A DNA stretch of 64,000 nt from Ypsolopha sequella (lineage: Eukaryota > Arthropoda > Insecta > Lepidoptera > Ypsolophidae). Both the position numbers and the translations under genes were made by a program. The notes beneath the pieces are model-generated. The model did not search any database and was not told the origin of the DNA. It saw nothing but the letters and a program-made list of their open reading frames with translations. Numbering within the stretch: the stretch's first letter is position 1; each line of letters begins with the position of its first letter. Location of the stretch: assembly GCA_934047225.1 (NCBI GenBank), contig OW204004.1, positions 7,320,401 through 7,384,400 on the forward strand. Reading direction: 5' to 3'. Positions 23,215 through 32,247 of this stretch are shown one piece after another.

Positions 23215-23245
23215 TTTCGGCCCACCAGTATGGGGCCGTCATCAG
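23215..23245 (-). ncRNA. Hammerhead-core-like motif
   Basis: On the minus strand CTGATGA is followed by C, a GGCCC...GGGCC stem and GAAATATATC. CUGAUGA plus stem II plus GAAA is the hammerhead ribozyme core, but there is one extra C after CUGAUGA, so activity is doubtful. Similar motifs are at 35,549-35,575 and 56,672-56,698. Hammerheads of this type are known from Penelope-like and other retroelements. Confidence 0.4.
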
Positions 23246-23879
23246 TCGAATGCAACAAGATATTGTCAAGTAAAGTATGTAATAAAAAAAGTTCAAGTGA
23301 CACCTGTTAACAAATTTTAAATAAAGGGAAATTATTATTTGGGTGAATAAAAATATAATAAGCGGCTTCAAGTGTCCGGAATAAATACCAAAGCGTGCGA
23401 CTAAAAATACTGAGTGGGCGAATTTAAAGTATGAAATCGAAAATATTTCACCAAAAGTCAGAAAATAGGTGCGATAGGATGTGTTTGTTTTATTACTAAT
23501 AATAATAAATGAACCAATTTTGACTTGTAATCCAATAATAATAAACTGTTTGAATGTATGTATTTCAGTGCAATTTATAAAAATACATATTTTAATATCA
23601 CAAAGAAATCTGATATGTAATTTTTTTTTTATCAATACTCGTATATTCGTGTAAGGTGCCAAATAGTGCTATCAAAATAAGACATATGTATATTTCAGGT
23701 GACGAAAAAATTATTGAATTTAGCAGGCAGTATAAACAGATTTAAGGGGTTAATGACAACACAAACACGGTAATAAAGTAGGTACACGAGGTGACTTTGC
23801 ATGTTATATAGCCAAATGGAGACTCAGCTAGTGGTCTGGACCAAAGTTCAATTAGGTTCCCTTTCCGTGATACATTGAC

Positions 23880-24040
23880 AACGTAATGCATAAAATAACA
23901 AAATTTTGCCGGGAAAGCCTAACTGACATTAAACTATATTTGCGAAATGCCATAAATCACATTTCTTTAATATCTGTAATTCAAAAATAAGAAGAACCAT
24001 CTTAAGTTGTGCGTTTCGTAGAGGATACGAATCGTTCCCC
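23880..24040 (+). mobile_element. Single arm of the 8,689 fold-back family
   Basis: ACAACGTAATGCATAAAATAACAAAATTTTG through AAGTTGTGCGTTTCGTAGAGGATACG matches the right arm of 8,689-9,030. The left arm is missing. Confidence 0.7.
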
Positions 24041-24109
24041 TAAGGGGTTTCACAATGCTAAACATCAGTTTTGTATTGGATTGAGTTCTGGATGAAAGTA
24101 TGAGTGGAT

Positions 24110-24370
24110 GAATGAATAAATGAATGAATGAATGTATAACTTGCATGCATGTACTTGAATTTTAAATTTTACTGTTAGCAATGTATACTTTTGTGTGTTA
24201 ATAACAATTATCTGGTACCCCGCATTGCTGGCTTAGCCGAGTTTGGGGACCCCTGGAAACTTAGTAAATTTTTTTCTCAGCATGTACGTCTCTAGTAATA
24301 AGTATAGTTGAATAATAATTTTTGTAAAAACTCATGCAATAAAATCATTTTGTCTTGTCTTGTCTTGTCA
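24110..24370 (+). mobile_element. Retroposon 3' end with (TTGTC)n tail
   Basis: Ends CAATAAAATCATTTTGTC followed by TTGTC repeats. Same architecture as 20,560-20,885 with a different pentamer. Confidence 0.55.
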
Positions 24371-24410
24371 ATATAGAAGGTAAAAATTTCAAAAAAATAT
24401 AGCGTATTTA

Positions 24411-24570
24411 TTGACTTAAGACAATTATTAATTACACTATATAAATAAACACACTTTTAATCTTCTATTAATTATATTTATTTAAAAATTACATGATTTT
24501 CTCGGAAAAAGGAATTCAGTTTCCATATTAAAAAACCGATTGAAACGAAACCAACAAACACAGATACTAA
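24411..24570. repeat. Repeat shared with 2,521-2,690
   Basis: GACAATTATTAATTACACTATATAAATAAACA and CCGATTGAAACGAAACCAACA are shared with the 2.5-kb locus. Continuity with the GATTAGAGCAGG end (2,729; 24,862) is broken here by 24,571-24,835, so that interval is a later insertion. Confidence 0.65.
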
Positions 24571-24594
24571 CAAAAAAAAAAACATCTTTATTGT

Positions 24595-24737
24595 AAATAT
24601 TATTAGAGTGCAATACAAACTAGAAAATATCAATCAGAAACAAACCCAAAGACAAGAATATGAAAAAATTCCCCGGGCCAGGATTCGAACCTGCGACCTC
24701 TTGTATTGCACTCTTGTATTGCACTCTAATAATATTT
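24595..24737 (-). mobile_element. tRNA-type SINE fragment framed by a 24-bp inverted repeat
   Basis: GGATTCGAACCTGCGACCTC (24,681-24,700) is the complement of a B box with a tRNA T-arm (GAGGTCGCAGGTTCGAATCC). It is bounded by AAATATTATTAGAGTGCAATACAA (24,595-24,618) and its exact complement (24,714-24,737), with a partial extra copy of the right repeat beside it. The combination of SINE body and inverted repeat is unusual and could be a small rearrangement. Confidence 0.6.
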
Positions 24738-24797
24738 AGAGTATTCATAGCGATGGATTTCGCAAAATAAACATAACATCTTTATTGCATAAAGAAA

Positions 24798-27131
24798 TTA
24801 TAGTTTATGTCCTAATGGAACCGCGATTTCAAAATCACTGATGTTCTGCGTGCACGGAATCTGATTAGAGCAGGACAGACAGTTTGTGTAGTTTGTGCCA
24901 TTGTCGGAGCGAACAAGTGAAGGTAAACCTCTACGCGACACGAAACGGTCCAACGCGGCGACAAAGGCCTCAGTAGACAAAGCTGAAACCACTTCCAAGT
25001 GGACAGCCTTGGTGGCCAAGCACACAAATACGCATAGGTATGCTTTAACAACCCGAGCGTTGCGAACGGTGGACGTTTTGACCGAGAATGGTCCCGCCAT
25101 GTCGGTACCAACTCCGTCAAAAGGCCTGGAAGGATTGACCCGGTCTGCAGGCAGATCACCCATTTGCGGCTGCATGAGAGAGGCCTTAATCCTGTAACAA
25201 GGAACACAACTAAAAAGCACATTACGAATTACTCGGCGAGCAGACAAAATCCAGTACTCTCGCTGTAGTATCGCCATCAGGGCAGTACAGCCCGCGTGTG
25301 CATTGCGAATGTGCCGGTCCGACACCAAGAGCTTCACCAAAGGTCCATCTTTAGGTAGAAGCAAGGGATGACGACTTCCGTATGGCAGGTCGGCTTGTCG
25401 AAGTCGGCCTCCAACACGCAAAAGTCCTTCAGAGTCTGTGAAAGGATTCAATTTAGCGACTGCTCCTTTCAGCTTGGCGCGACCCTCACGCAATATTTGA
25501 AGTTCCGACTTGAAGCGGTCCGCCTGAAGTACACGAACCCAGTGTATCATCGCGCTCCGACGCTCCTCTGCACTCACGGCTGGGGACAAAAGTTTATTTT
25601 GTGGATGTCGACAGTTATGGATGAAACGCTTCATCCAACTAGTAATCACCAGTAGTTTATCCAGACTGCTGTATCGACCAGGCAGCCAATCAGGATCCAA
25701 GGCCGGTTCCACTATCAGAGCGTGAACACGTAACCCTGGCAAAATCTGGGCTGTTCTGTCCACCTGCTGGACAGGCCACGAAGATTCCTCTCCTTCCAGC
25801 CACTCTGGTTTCCACCAAAGTGGATGAGACACCAGTTCTGGAGCAGTGCAACCCCGAGACGCACAGTCCGCTGGGTTGCAATCACCTGGAACATGGCGCC
25901 AAATAATGTTAATTCCAACATTTTGAATCTGAGAAACCCGGTTTCCTACAAAAATCTCTAAAGTATGTGGAGCGGCACGCAGCCATGCCAGCGCCACTTG
26001 ACTATCTGACCAAGCAAAGACATTCTGAATGTCAATAGTAGGGGCCAACTCACGAGAGACATGGTTTAACAGCCTGGATAACAAATGGGCTCCGCTTAAC
26101 TCCAATTTTGGAATAGTCAGATGGGTGCGAATGGGTGCAACCTTGCTTTTCGCCATAATTAATATGACGTTGACCCGGCCTCCGGTATCAACCGTCCTTA
26201 AATACACTGCTGCAGCGTACCCCCGCTCAGATGCATCGCAAAAACCATGAAGGCTTACCTGACACTTGCCTGGCGGTAAAATTCGACGAGGCAAAGCCAC
26301 CTGATTGACTTCCTCTATCGAGGTGATCAAATCCAGCCAGGTGTCCAACGGAGGCCCGATGAGCGGCTCGTCCCATGAAACTCCCAGAGTCCAGAGCTGC
26401 TGCAGGAGACACTTGGCCAAGAAGATGACTGGACAAATCCAACCGTTTGGATCAAACATGCGAGCTACCGTGGACAGCACCGTCCTCTTAGTCCAGACCC
26501 TCTGAGACTCCAATTCCACCTGAAACGTGAAAATATCATTGAGAGGTTGGTATTTCATTCCTAATACTGCTATCATGTTAGGATCCTCGACGTCCGCAAA
26601 TAAGTTTGGATTCTGTTGGTGATCCTCCGGAATACCTTCCAACAGTTTAGGGTCATTTGAAAGCCATTTCCTAAGTTCATAACCTCCCGTGGCAAGAATT
26701 GCAATTAACTCGTCCCGTAATATGAGAGCCTCCTCAATATTTTGAGCCCCGGTGCACACATCATCAACATAGATATCTCGTGCCAATGCGGCCGCCGCAC
26801 GGGGAAAGCGGGCTCGTTCCTGCTCCGCCAACTCCAACAAGCACCTAATAGCAATGTATGGACTGGATTTCAAACCATATGTGTTGGTGTTGAGCTCGTA
26901 GACGGTTACCGGATTATCCGGGTGTTCGCGCCAGAGAATCAGCTGAAACCGCCTGTCATCTGGGTGGATAACCGTCTGCCGGAACATCATCCTGATGTCT
27001 GCTCCAAACACCACCTGGTGTCTCCTGAAATTTAAAATAACGTCAATAACATCCCGGTGTAACTTGGGACCGGAATGTAAACATTGATTCAAATTGACTC
27101 CAGTAGAAGTGGGGGCCGAACCATCGAACAC
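24798..27131 (-). CDS. BEL/Pao pol: reverse transcriptase, RNase H, partial integrase (copy A)
   Basis: Codes for the replication part of a BEL/Pao polyprotein. The 777 codons start inside the RT domain (FDGSAPTSTGVNLN). RT motif C is YVDDVCTG near residue 140. RNase H (SDSQVALAWL, RHVPGDCNPADCASRG) is near residues 370-420. The integrase follows, with an HHCC zinc finger (RHIRNAHAG ... CVPC), first catalytic Asp in VGTDMAGPF and second in RSDNGTNY. After that the frame leaves the element for about 30 codons of unrelated repeat, so the catalytic Glu and C-terminal domain are missing. The initiator Met is not a natural start; the frame is separated from the protease frame by a lesion near 27,145. 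Non-functional. Confidence 0.9.
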   Translation of the reverse strand: MFDGSAPTSTGVNLNQCLHSGPKLHRDVIDVILNFRRHQVVFGADIRMMFRQTVIHPDDRRFQLILWREHPDNPVTVYELNTNTYGLKSSPYIAIRCLLELAEQERARFPRAAAALARDIYVDDVCTGAQNIEEALILRDELIAILATGGYELRKWLSNDPKLLEGIPEDHQQNPNLFADVEDPNMIAVLGMKYQPLNDIFTFQVELESQRVWTKRTVLSTVARMFDPNGWICPVIFLAKCLLQQLWTLGVSWDEPLIGPPLDTWLDLITSIEEVNQVALPRRILPPGKCQVSLHGFCDASERGYAAAVYLRTVDTGGRVNVILIMAKSKVAPIRTHLTIPKLELSGAHLLSRLLNHVSRELAPTIDIQNVFAWSDSQVALAWLRAAPHTLEIFVGNRVSQIQNVGINIIWRHVPGDCNPADCASRGCTAPELVSHPLWWKPEWLEGEESSWPVQQVDRTAQILPGLRVHALIVEPALDPDWLPGRYSSLDKLLVITSWMKRFIHNCRHPQNKLLSPAVSAEERRSAMIHWVRVLQADRFKSELQILREGRAKLKGAVAKLNPFTDSEGLLRVGGRLRQADLPYGSRHPLLLPKDGPLVKLLVSDRHIRNAHAGCTALMAILQREYWILSARRVIRNVLFSCVPCYRIKASLMQPQMGDLPADRVNPSRPFDGVGTDMAGPFSVKTSTVRNARVVKAYLCVFVCLATKAVHLEVVSALSTEAFVAALDRFVSRRGLPSLVRSDNGTNYTNCLSCSNQIPCTQNISDFEIAVPLGHKL

Positions 27132-28017
27132 AGTTCTCAGTTTGAGGTAGAAAGTAATGCTCAGTGGACGTCCAGTCTACTCGAGCCGGAGACATGTGAC
27201 CTAATGCTTCATACTCGCGCATAAATTCTATATATTTATCGCGAAGCACAGGGTCGCGCTGCATGCGCCGCTCCATGGACAACAATCTTTTCTCTGCCAG
27301 TGACCTTGATTGACCTAGAACAGGAGAGGATACAGTAAATGGTAACCTAGTTACGAAACGACCGGAATTCAACCTCGTAGTGTTGGCTTGAAAAAATGCC
27401 TCGCACTCTACATGGTCCGGGTCCACCCTAGAGACCATGGGAGGTTCCTCAATTTCCCAAAATTGTTGCATCGTCTTGGCAAGAGATGCTGATGCTATGA
27501 CTTTCAACTCGTCCGGAGCATAGTCATCAAAGACTGGTCCCATTATAGAAAACCCGAATATTGTGGAAACCGCCACTAATGGTGAGGGATCCAGAGTCTT
27601 CTGAGTACCTAATAGGATCCATCCTAACACATCCGAACCCAGGAGAACATCGACTGGGGACGGATGATAAAAACGTGGGTCTGCCAGATCCAGACCTGAC
27701 GTGCACGAGATTATTGACGGTGGAAGGTCCGAAGAAGGCTGCCAGCCGACAATTTCGTCCATAACCATGGCTGCAGTCGAAATTCTCATGGTGGAGGAAC
27801 GTACCGATGAAAAGGTGAAATGTGTTTGACCTAACGACTGTTTCACCTCCAGTCCACCAATACCTAGGAGCGGTACCGACGAAACTTCCAAGTTTAATCC
27901 CAATTGTTGCGCTACTCGTGTGCTCAATAAGCATCCTTGACTACCCGAGTGGAGGAGGGCCCGGACCCTAACCCAATCCCCCTTAGGGCCCCAGACGTGA
28001 GCCATCACGGTGGGCAA
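27043..28017 (-). CDS. BEL/Pao protease region (DUF1758-like retropepsin), catalytic Asp changed to His
   Basis: The 324-codon frame contains a retropepsin-like region. The catalytic segment reads ALLHSGSQ at residues 20-27, where the family has ALLDSGSQ, so the active-site Asp is His (codon at 27,949-27,951). A hydrophobic-hydrophobic-Gly motif (LLGIGG) follows. The C-terminal half is the protease/RT linker ending ...EHYFLPQTENC. There the frame should pass into RT (LRTVFDGSA), but that sequence is in another frame and the usual intervening residues are missing. This indicates a frameshifting deletion near 27,145. Both lesions are shared with copy B (47,984), so they predate the duplication. 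The 91 codons overlapping pol are out of frame and not meaningful. Confidence 0.85.
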   Translation of the reverse strand: MPTVMAHVWGPKGDWVRVRALLHSGSQGCLLSTRVAQQLGLNLEVSSVPLLGIGGLEVKQSLGQTHFTFSSVRSSTMRISTAAMVMDEIVGWQPSSDLPPSIISCTSGLDLADPRFYHPSPVDVLLGSDVLGWILLGTQKTLDPSPLVAVSTIFGFSIMGPVFDDYAPDELKVIASASLAKTMQQFWEIEEPPMVSRVDPDHVECEAFFQANTTRLNSGRFVTRLPFTVSSPVLGQSRSLAEKRLLSMERRMQRDPVLRDKYIEFMREYEALGHMSPARVDWTSTEHYFLPQTENCVRWFGPHFYWSQFESMFTFRSQVTPGCY

Positions 28018-28059
28018 CAGAACCGTCCGCGGTTCCGTACTCGTAGCTGTGCAAGCTAG

Positions 28060-29814
28060 TTACGAATTATCCCGCCTTTGGACTGCAGGATTAATCCATT
28101 GGGCGTTGTACGGCTGGCGCGTGCATAATCCCATCCTGGGGGGAGCGTAGCCTGAGGCTCTCCCGAAGTACGGCGGGTGGTACTCCAAACGCGGGTACTC
28201 ATGACACGGCGGTGAATAACCCCGGAACTCCGTTTGAGCACGCTGTTCCACGCCAGCAGGTACCGAAACTGGCGCGGGGAGGGGGGGCCTAGCCCTTGAC
28301 AACTCCAGTTGACCCCCGCCCGTAGGGGCCCAATTCACCACAGGGCCAGATGCATGATAGCCCGTAGGCAGAGGGCCTCCATCGGGACCACGCACGGGTA
28401 AATGACTCACCTCCTGGTGAGGGGGCGCGCCTCGCGCCGCATTCCTCCGTTCCGACGGAGGGGAGTTTCGTCCGGCGGCATGATTCCCCTGGACTATGGG
28501 AGGAGGAGTTCTCCCTGAAGCACCTCTCCGGTTGTCCAAGGGGGGGGGAGTTCTCCCTGAAGCACCCCCGCCCGTGGGTCGCCGATGCTGCGGCACCGGT
28601 GAAGCCGCTCCTGAAACATTGGCACATAAAATTACATTATGTGGCCCGCCACACATATTACATCTCTGAGGCCGGGGGCAATCTCGCTCAAAATGGTTTC
28701 CCAGACAGCCGAAACACAGTCCGTTACGCTTAACCAGCCGCCATCTATCTGTAACATGTAGACGTAGCCACTCCATGCAGCGCAACAGGCTATGTCCCAT
28801 CTGACCACACTGCAGACAAGCCGATTGTCCAGGAACAACGACTGTTGCAGCAAGCCGTGCCATACCACGTCCTCGTGATGACTGCGGTCCTTGTGGTTCC
28901 CTACGCCCCGTGAAGCCAGCAGTTTTCCCTACCTGCGCCCCAGATGGCCCTGGATCCGGCTGTGAAGACTCCACCACCCTGGCTTCGTACTCCAAAAACT
29001 TCATCAGGTCCGTGAACTTCGGTAAGTTATCACCATCTCGTTCCGCAGACTCCCGTTCAAAACGAGACCGGATATCCAAAGGCAACTTACCTAAAATAAT
29101 GTGAACGAGAAGAAAAGACCACTCGTCCACTGGTAATCCCAATGTCTTTAAGGCATTGCATGCGACGGTAACCGGAGTCAGTAACTGCTGCCTCAGCTGT
29201 GCCCGGTTGATGATTCTTGGCAACGTCAACAATTGAGACGCATGCGCATCCGCCAGCAAACGGATATTCTGATACATATCATTTAATAGGCCCCACGCTA
29301 TGTCATAATGATCATCCTCCACCCTGAGGTGCTGGATGAGCGACCTGGCCTCGCCCTCCAATGTTGACATCAAATATGCCATCTTTTGCCCCTTTGTTAA
29401 GTCTACCCTAGAATCTACTAATGACGTAAACATATTTTTGAAAGAAACCCACTCTTCCATTCTCCCATTAAAATGTGTGAGTTGAAGCGTCGGCAACCTA
29501 CCCGTCACTCCATCTGCCGGTCGAGGTGTGCTAACAACCGGGCCGCCCGATTGTCGCTTCCTGATCATGGAGGCCGCCTCCGTAATATCATCATAAATTC
29601 CCATTATCTGGGCTAAATCCGTAACATACCCGTCCATAGGCTCATCCATTTCCTCCAGTGCTGCCACAGCCGCCTCTGCGTCAGCCAGCCGCTGATTCAT
29701 CCGCTCGGCTCTCTCCAGGATTGCAGTGTCACGATCCGATCGAGATAACAATCCCTGGACGGTTGTAAACCAGCGGAGCTCCTTCGCCAACGCAGCCTTG
29801 AGAGACTTGGACAT
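28060..29814 (-). CDS. BEL/Pao gag (DUF1759 plus three zinc knuckles), copy A
   Basis: A 584-codon capsid/nucleocapsid protein. The N-terminal ~90 residues are Ala/Glu-rich and likely coiled coil. A DUF1759-type gag domain follows (about 105-260: LTHFNGRMEEWVSFKNMFTS, LEGEARSLIQHL). Three zinc knuckles lie at about residues 335-400: CLQCGQMGHSLLRC (CX2CX4HX4C), CFGCLGNHFERDC and CNMCGGPHNVILC (both CX2CX3HX4C). The C-terminal ~180 residues are Pro/Gly/Arg-rich with repeated GASGRTPPP. The ATG at 29,814 is the first Met of an intact frame, and the length is normal for the family. Of the two gag copies in the window this is the intact one. Confidence 0.9.
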   Translation of the reverse strand: MSKSLKAALAKELRWFTTVQGLLSRSDRDTAILERAERMNQRLADAEAAVAALEEMDEPMDGYVTDLAQIMGIYDDITEAASMIRKRQSGGPVVSTPRPADGVTGRLPTLQLTHFNGRMEEWVSFKNMFTSLVDSRVDLTKGQKMAYLMSTLEGEARSLIQHLRVEDDHYDIAWGLLNDMYQNIRLLADAHASQLLTLPRIINRAQLRQQLLTPVTVACNALKTLGLPVDEWSFLLVHIILGKLPLDIRSRFERESAERDGDNLPKFTDLMKFLEYEARVVESSQPDPGPSGAQVGKTAGFTGRREPQGPQSSRGRGMARLAATVVVPGQSACLQCGQMGHSLLRCMEWLRLHVTDRWRLVKRNGLCFGCLGNHFERDCPRPQRCNMCGGPHNVILCANVSGAASPVPQHRRPTGGGASGRTPPPLDNRRGASGRTPPPIVQGNHAAGRNSPPSERRNAARGAPPHQEVSHLPVRGPDGGPLPTGYHASGPVVNWAPTGGGQLELSRARPPLPAPVSVPAGVEQRAQTEFRGYSPPCHEYPRLEYHPPYFGRASGYAPPRMGLCTRQPYNAQWINPAVQRRDNS

Positions 29815-29851
29815 CTTGCCGCAACGAACCGGGAAATTTATAAATAAAAAC

Positions 29852-29864
29852 TATTTAGCAAACA
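29852..29864. repeat. 13-bp target-site duplication, left (Penelope element A)
   Basis: TATTTAGCAAACA, identical to 32,248-32,260 on the other side of the Penelope-like element. The join reconstructs an uninterrupted BEL 5' leader. Confidence 0.85.
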
Positions 29865-29894
29865 TATAACTTTAAACTCTCGCGTTTTGTACAC

Positions 29895-30650
29895 ATTATA
29901 ATATATATAATCGGGTCTACCGCGATCAATTTTTACCTTTTTACGAAAAGGGGGACGCCCGACGTTTCGAGACAGTTGCATGTCTCGTGGTCTACGGGAA
30001 ACTGGCAAGTATGGCGAGGCGCAGTGATGAGATGCAGATGACGACCGAAGTATTTTCCTTGTACCCGCAAAAACACTTTAGTCTTTAAAATTAATTGTTA
30101 TCTTATTCACGCACGGCACACAACACTCACAGTATCCGGAGATGCACTAAGAGAAGAAACCCGCGATTTAAATTTCCCGATGACTGGACTCCATGTGGGA
30201 GACAATTTGAAACCATCTTCCCTATTGAAATTATTTGGATGTTTCTTGATTTCAATCGCTTCACGCACAATTCTAGGGTAGTAATGGCGATCGGTGGAGA
30301 GAATTTTCGGGTTATGCAGTTCTATCCAGTGGTTGGTCCCGGATTCTAAAAGATGTTCTGCTATCGCTGATTTGTACATCTGCCGGTTTTTCACAGCTGC
30401 TATGTGTTCCATGACCCTTTCCTGTACGCTACGTTTTGTTTGGCCAATGTAGGAACTTCCACAGCTGCATTTTATCTTATAGACACCTGGATTTTGAAAA
30501 GGAATCACATCCTTTGGTGTGCGTAAATGGCCTGCCACTTTGGATAACGGAGTATATACAGTCTTAATGGAGTATTTATTTAATGCTGTTCCAATCTTAT
30601 CCGTAATACCTTTGATATAGGGCATAAACGCTGGTTTTCTGTTAACCTCA
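29895..30650 (-). repeat. Inverted terminal arm (left) of Penelope element A
   Basis: Complement of 31,493-32,248. It covers the GIY-YIG coding region and the 3' UTR. Another 30 bp outside it (29,865-29,894) are unique to this arm. Confidence 0.85.
29968..29987 (-). ncRNA. Hammerhead-like hairpin next to GAAACGTC, left arm
   Basis: On the minus strand CGAGACATGCAACTGTCTCG forms a 7-bp stem and is followed by GAAACGTC. Stem II followed by GAAAC and a GUC cleavage triplet is hammerhead-like, but the expected CUGAUGA box before the stem reads ACCACGA, so the core is degenerate. Confidence 0.4.
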
Positions 30651-31489
30651 GGACACTTTTCCTTTTTTGGTCTTGGATGTCGCCTCTTCATCTGATATCC
30701 GTTTTGTCTGAGTACCTCCTGAACATGTGACAGCTCATCCTTAAGATGGTCAGGGTCACAGAGATTATGTGCTCTGTTTGTTAGTGATGTCATGACGGAT
30801 TGGATGTGACGAGGATGGTGGTGTGAAGAGGCGTGCAGGTATCTATCTGTGTGTGTTGGTTTTCGATATACAGTGTGGGCCAGAGAACCATCAGATCTCA
30901 CCATTAATTTGACATCAAGAAATGCCAAAGTTCTGTCACATTCCATCTCATACGTAAAGTTTATTTTTGGATGGATGGAGTTAAGATGATCTGCATACTG
31001 TTTTGCTTCCTCGTTACCCCCCTTGAGAATGCTAAATACGTCATCAACATATCTCTTCCAGAGTCTGATTGTTGAGGGACCGGTACGTAAAGCCTCCTCC
31101 TCAAAATGTTCCATCCAGATATTGGCGAGCACCGGAGCCACAGGACTTCCCATCGCCACACCATCTATCTGGAGAAAATATTGACCCTGGTAAAGGAAGT
31201 AGTTGCCATCCAAGCAACGCTGTAGCAAAACAATGTATTCTTCTGACAGATTGTTCATCCTCAATTTTTGTCTGATAACATCAAGACACTCTTTGATTGG
31301 AACGTTAGTGAAAAGGGATTCCACATCGAAACTTATCATAATCTCATTCGGTTCCAGTTTCAAATTCTTGGCAATATCTACGAAATGGCGAGAATCTTTC
31401 ACGTAAGACGAAGTTTTACCAACTAGTGTCTGCAGTACTCCCGCAACATGTTTCGCTAAATCATACGTGGGTGAACCAATCTGACTCAC
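30107..31489 (-). CDS. Penelope-like reverse transcriptase with C-terminal GIY-YIG endonuclease, copy A
   Basis: 460 codons. RT motif A is [13 protein letters not shown] (residues ~53-65), motif B is [15 protein letters not shown] (~110-125) and motif C is [10 protein letters not shown] (~146-155). Motifs D/E follow ([19 protein letters not shown]). The GIY-YIG nuclease is at about residues 333-420: [24 protein letters not shown] and downstream EAIEIKKHP. Such proteins reverse-transcribe from a nick made by the nuclease. The usual N-terminal part of a Penelope RT (roughly 200 residues before motif A) is mostly missing because the inverted copy replaces it at 31,493. The remaining frame is intact, but the enzyme is probably incomplete. 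Confidence 0.9.
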   Translation of the reverse strand: MSQIGSPTYDLAKHVAGVLQTLVGKTSSYVKDSRHFVDIAKNLKLEPNEIMISFDVESLFTNVPIKECLDVIRQKLRMNNLSEEYIVLLQRCLDGNYFLYQGQYFLQIDGVAMGSPVAPVLANIWMEHFEEEALRTGPSTIRLWKRYVDDVFSILKGGNEEAKQYADHLNSIHPKINFTYEMECDRTLAFLDVKLMVRSDGSLAHTVYRKPTHTDRYLHASSHHHPRHIQSVMTSLTNRAHNLCDPDHLKDELSHVQEVLRQNGYQMKRRHPRPKKEKCPEVNRKPAFMPYIKGITDKIGTALNKYSIKTVYTPLSKVAGHLRTPKDVIPFQNPGVYKIKCSCGSSYIGQTKRSVQERVMEHIAAVKNRQMYKSAIAEHLLESGTNHWIELHNPKILSTDRHYYPRIVREAIEIKKHPNNFNREDGFKLSPTWSPVIGKFKSRVSSLSASPDTVSVVCRA

Positions 31490-31517
31490 GATTGAGGTTA
31501 ACAGAAAACCAGCGTTT

Positions 31518-32036
31518 ATGCCCTATATCAAAGGTATTACGGATAAGATTGGAACAGCATTAAATAAATACTCCATTAAGACTGTATATACTCCGTTATC
31601 CAAAGTGGCAGGCCATTTACGCACACCAAAGGATGTGATTCCTTTTCAAAATCCAGGTGTCTATAAGATAAAATGCAGCTGTGGAAGTTCCTACATTGGC
31701 CAAACAAAACGTAGCGTACAGGAAAGGGTCATGGAACACATAGCAGCTGTGAAAAACCGGCAGATGTACAAATCAGCGATAGCAGAACATCTTTTAGAAT
31801 CCGGGACCAACCACTGGATAGAACTGCATAACCCGAAAATTCTCTCCACCGATCGCCATTACTACCCTAGAATTGTGCGTGAAGCGATTGAAATCAAGAA
31901 ACATCCAAATAATTTCAATAGGGAAGATGGTTTCAAATTGTCTCCCACATGGAGTCCAGTCATCGGGAAATTTAAATCGCGGGTTTCTTCTCTTAGTGCA
32001 TCTCCGGATACTGTGAGTGTTGTGTGCCGTGCGTGA
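31518..32036 (+). CDS. GIY-YIG-only fragment in the inverted arm
   Basis: 172 codons identical in sequence to the C-terminal third of the minus-strand RT/GIY-YIG protein ([10 protein letters not shown]... GVYKIKC... SYIGQTKR). It begins at an internal Met only because of the inversion breakpoint. It contains a complete GIY-YIG domain. Probably a by-product of element structure rather than a separate gene, although the frame is intact in both copies. Confidence 0.8.
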   Translation: MPYIKGITDKIGTALNKYSIKTVYTPLSKVAGHLRTPKDVIPFQNPGVYKIKCSCGSSYIGQTKRSVQERVMEHIAAVKNRQMYKSAIAEHLLESGTNHWIELHNPKILSTDRHYYPRIVREAIEIKKHPNNFNREDGFKLSPTWSPVIGKFKSRVSSLSASPDTVSVVCRA

Positions 32037-32155
32037 ATAAGATAACAATTAATTTTAAAGACTAAAGTGTTTTTGCGGGTACAAGGAAAATACTTCGGTC
32101 GTCATCTGCATCTCATCACTGCGCCTCGCCATACTTGCCAGTTTCCCGTAGACCA

Positions 32156-32175
32156 CGAGACATGCAAATGTCTCG
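32156..32175 (+). ncRNA. Hammerhead-like hairpin with GCAA tetraloop, right arm
   Basis: CGAGACAT-GCAA-ATGTCTCG is a perfect 8-bp stem closed by a GNRA tetraloop, followed by GAAACGTC at 32,175-32,182. The other three arms in the window have C in place of one A (TGCAACTG) and pair only 7 bp. The upstream box is ACCACGA instead of CUGAUGA. Confidence 0.4.
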
Positions 32176-32247
32176 AAACGTCGGGCGTCCCCCTTTTCGT
32201 AAAAAGGTAAAAATTGATCGCGGTAGACCCGATTATATATATTATAA

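Larger units (their letters stand above)
29865..32247 (-). mobile_element. Penelope-like element (GIY-YIG type) with inverted partial copy, copy A
   Basis: A 2,383-bp insertion framed by a 13-bp target-site duplication. Its minus strand carries an RT plus GIY-YIG frame. The right third (31,493-32,247) is an inverted copy of the element's own 3' end (29,896-30,650), giving a head-to-head structure with ~755-bp arms. Partial copies attached at the 5' end, direct or inverted, are a known feature of Penelope-like elements (pseudo-LTRs). The RT N-terminus is missing, so it is 5' truncated. The arms differ only at isolated bases, for example in the hairpin at 29,968 versus 32,156. Confidence 0.9.

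Noticed and set aside
23201..23662. 153-codon minus-strand frame
   Set aside because: Composed of Ile/Phe/Tyr/Lys-rich low-complexity sequence expected from AT-rich DNA, overlaps a hammerhead-like repeat motif and has no recognisable domain.
31518..32036. Independent GIY-YIG endonuclease gene
   Set aside because: Sequence is identical to the C-terminal end of the Penelope protein on the other strand and starts at the inversion breakpoint, so it is part of the element's inverted arm.
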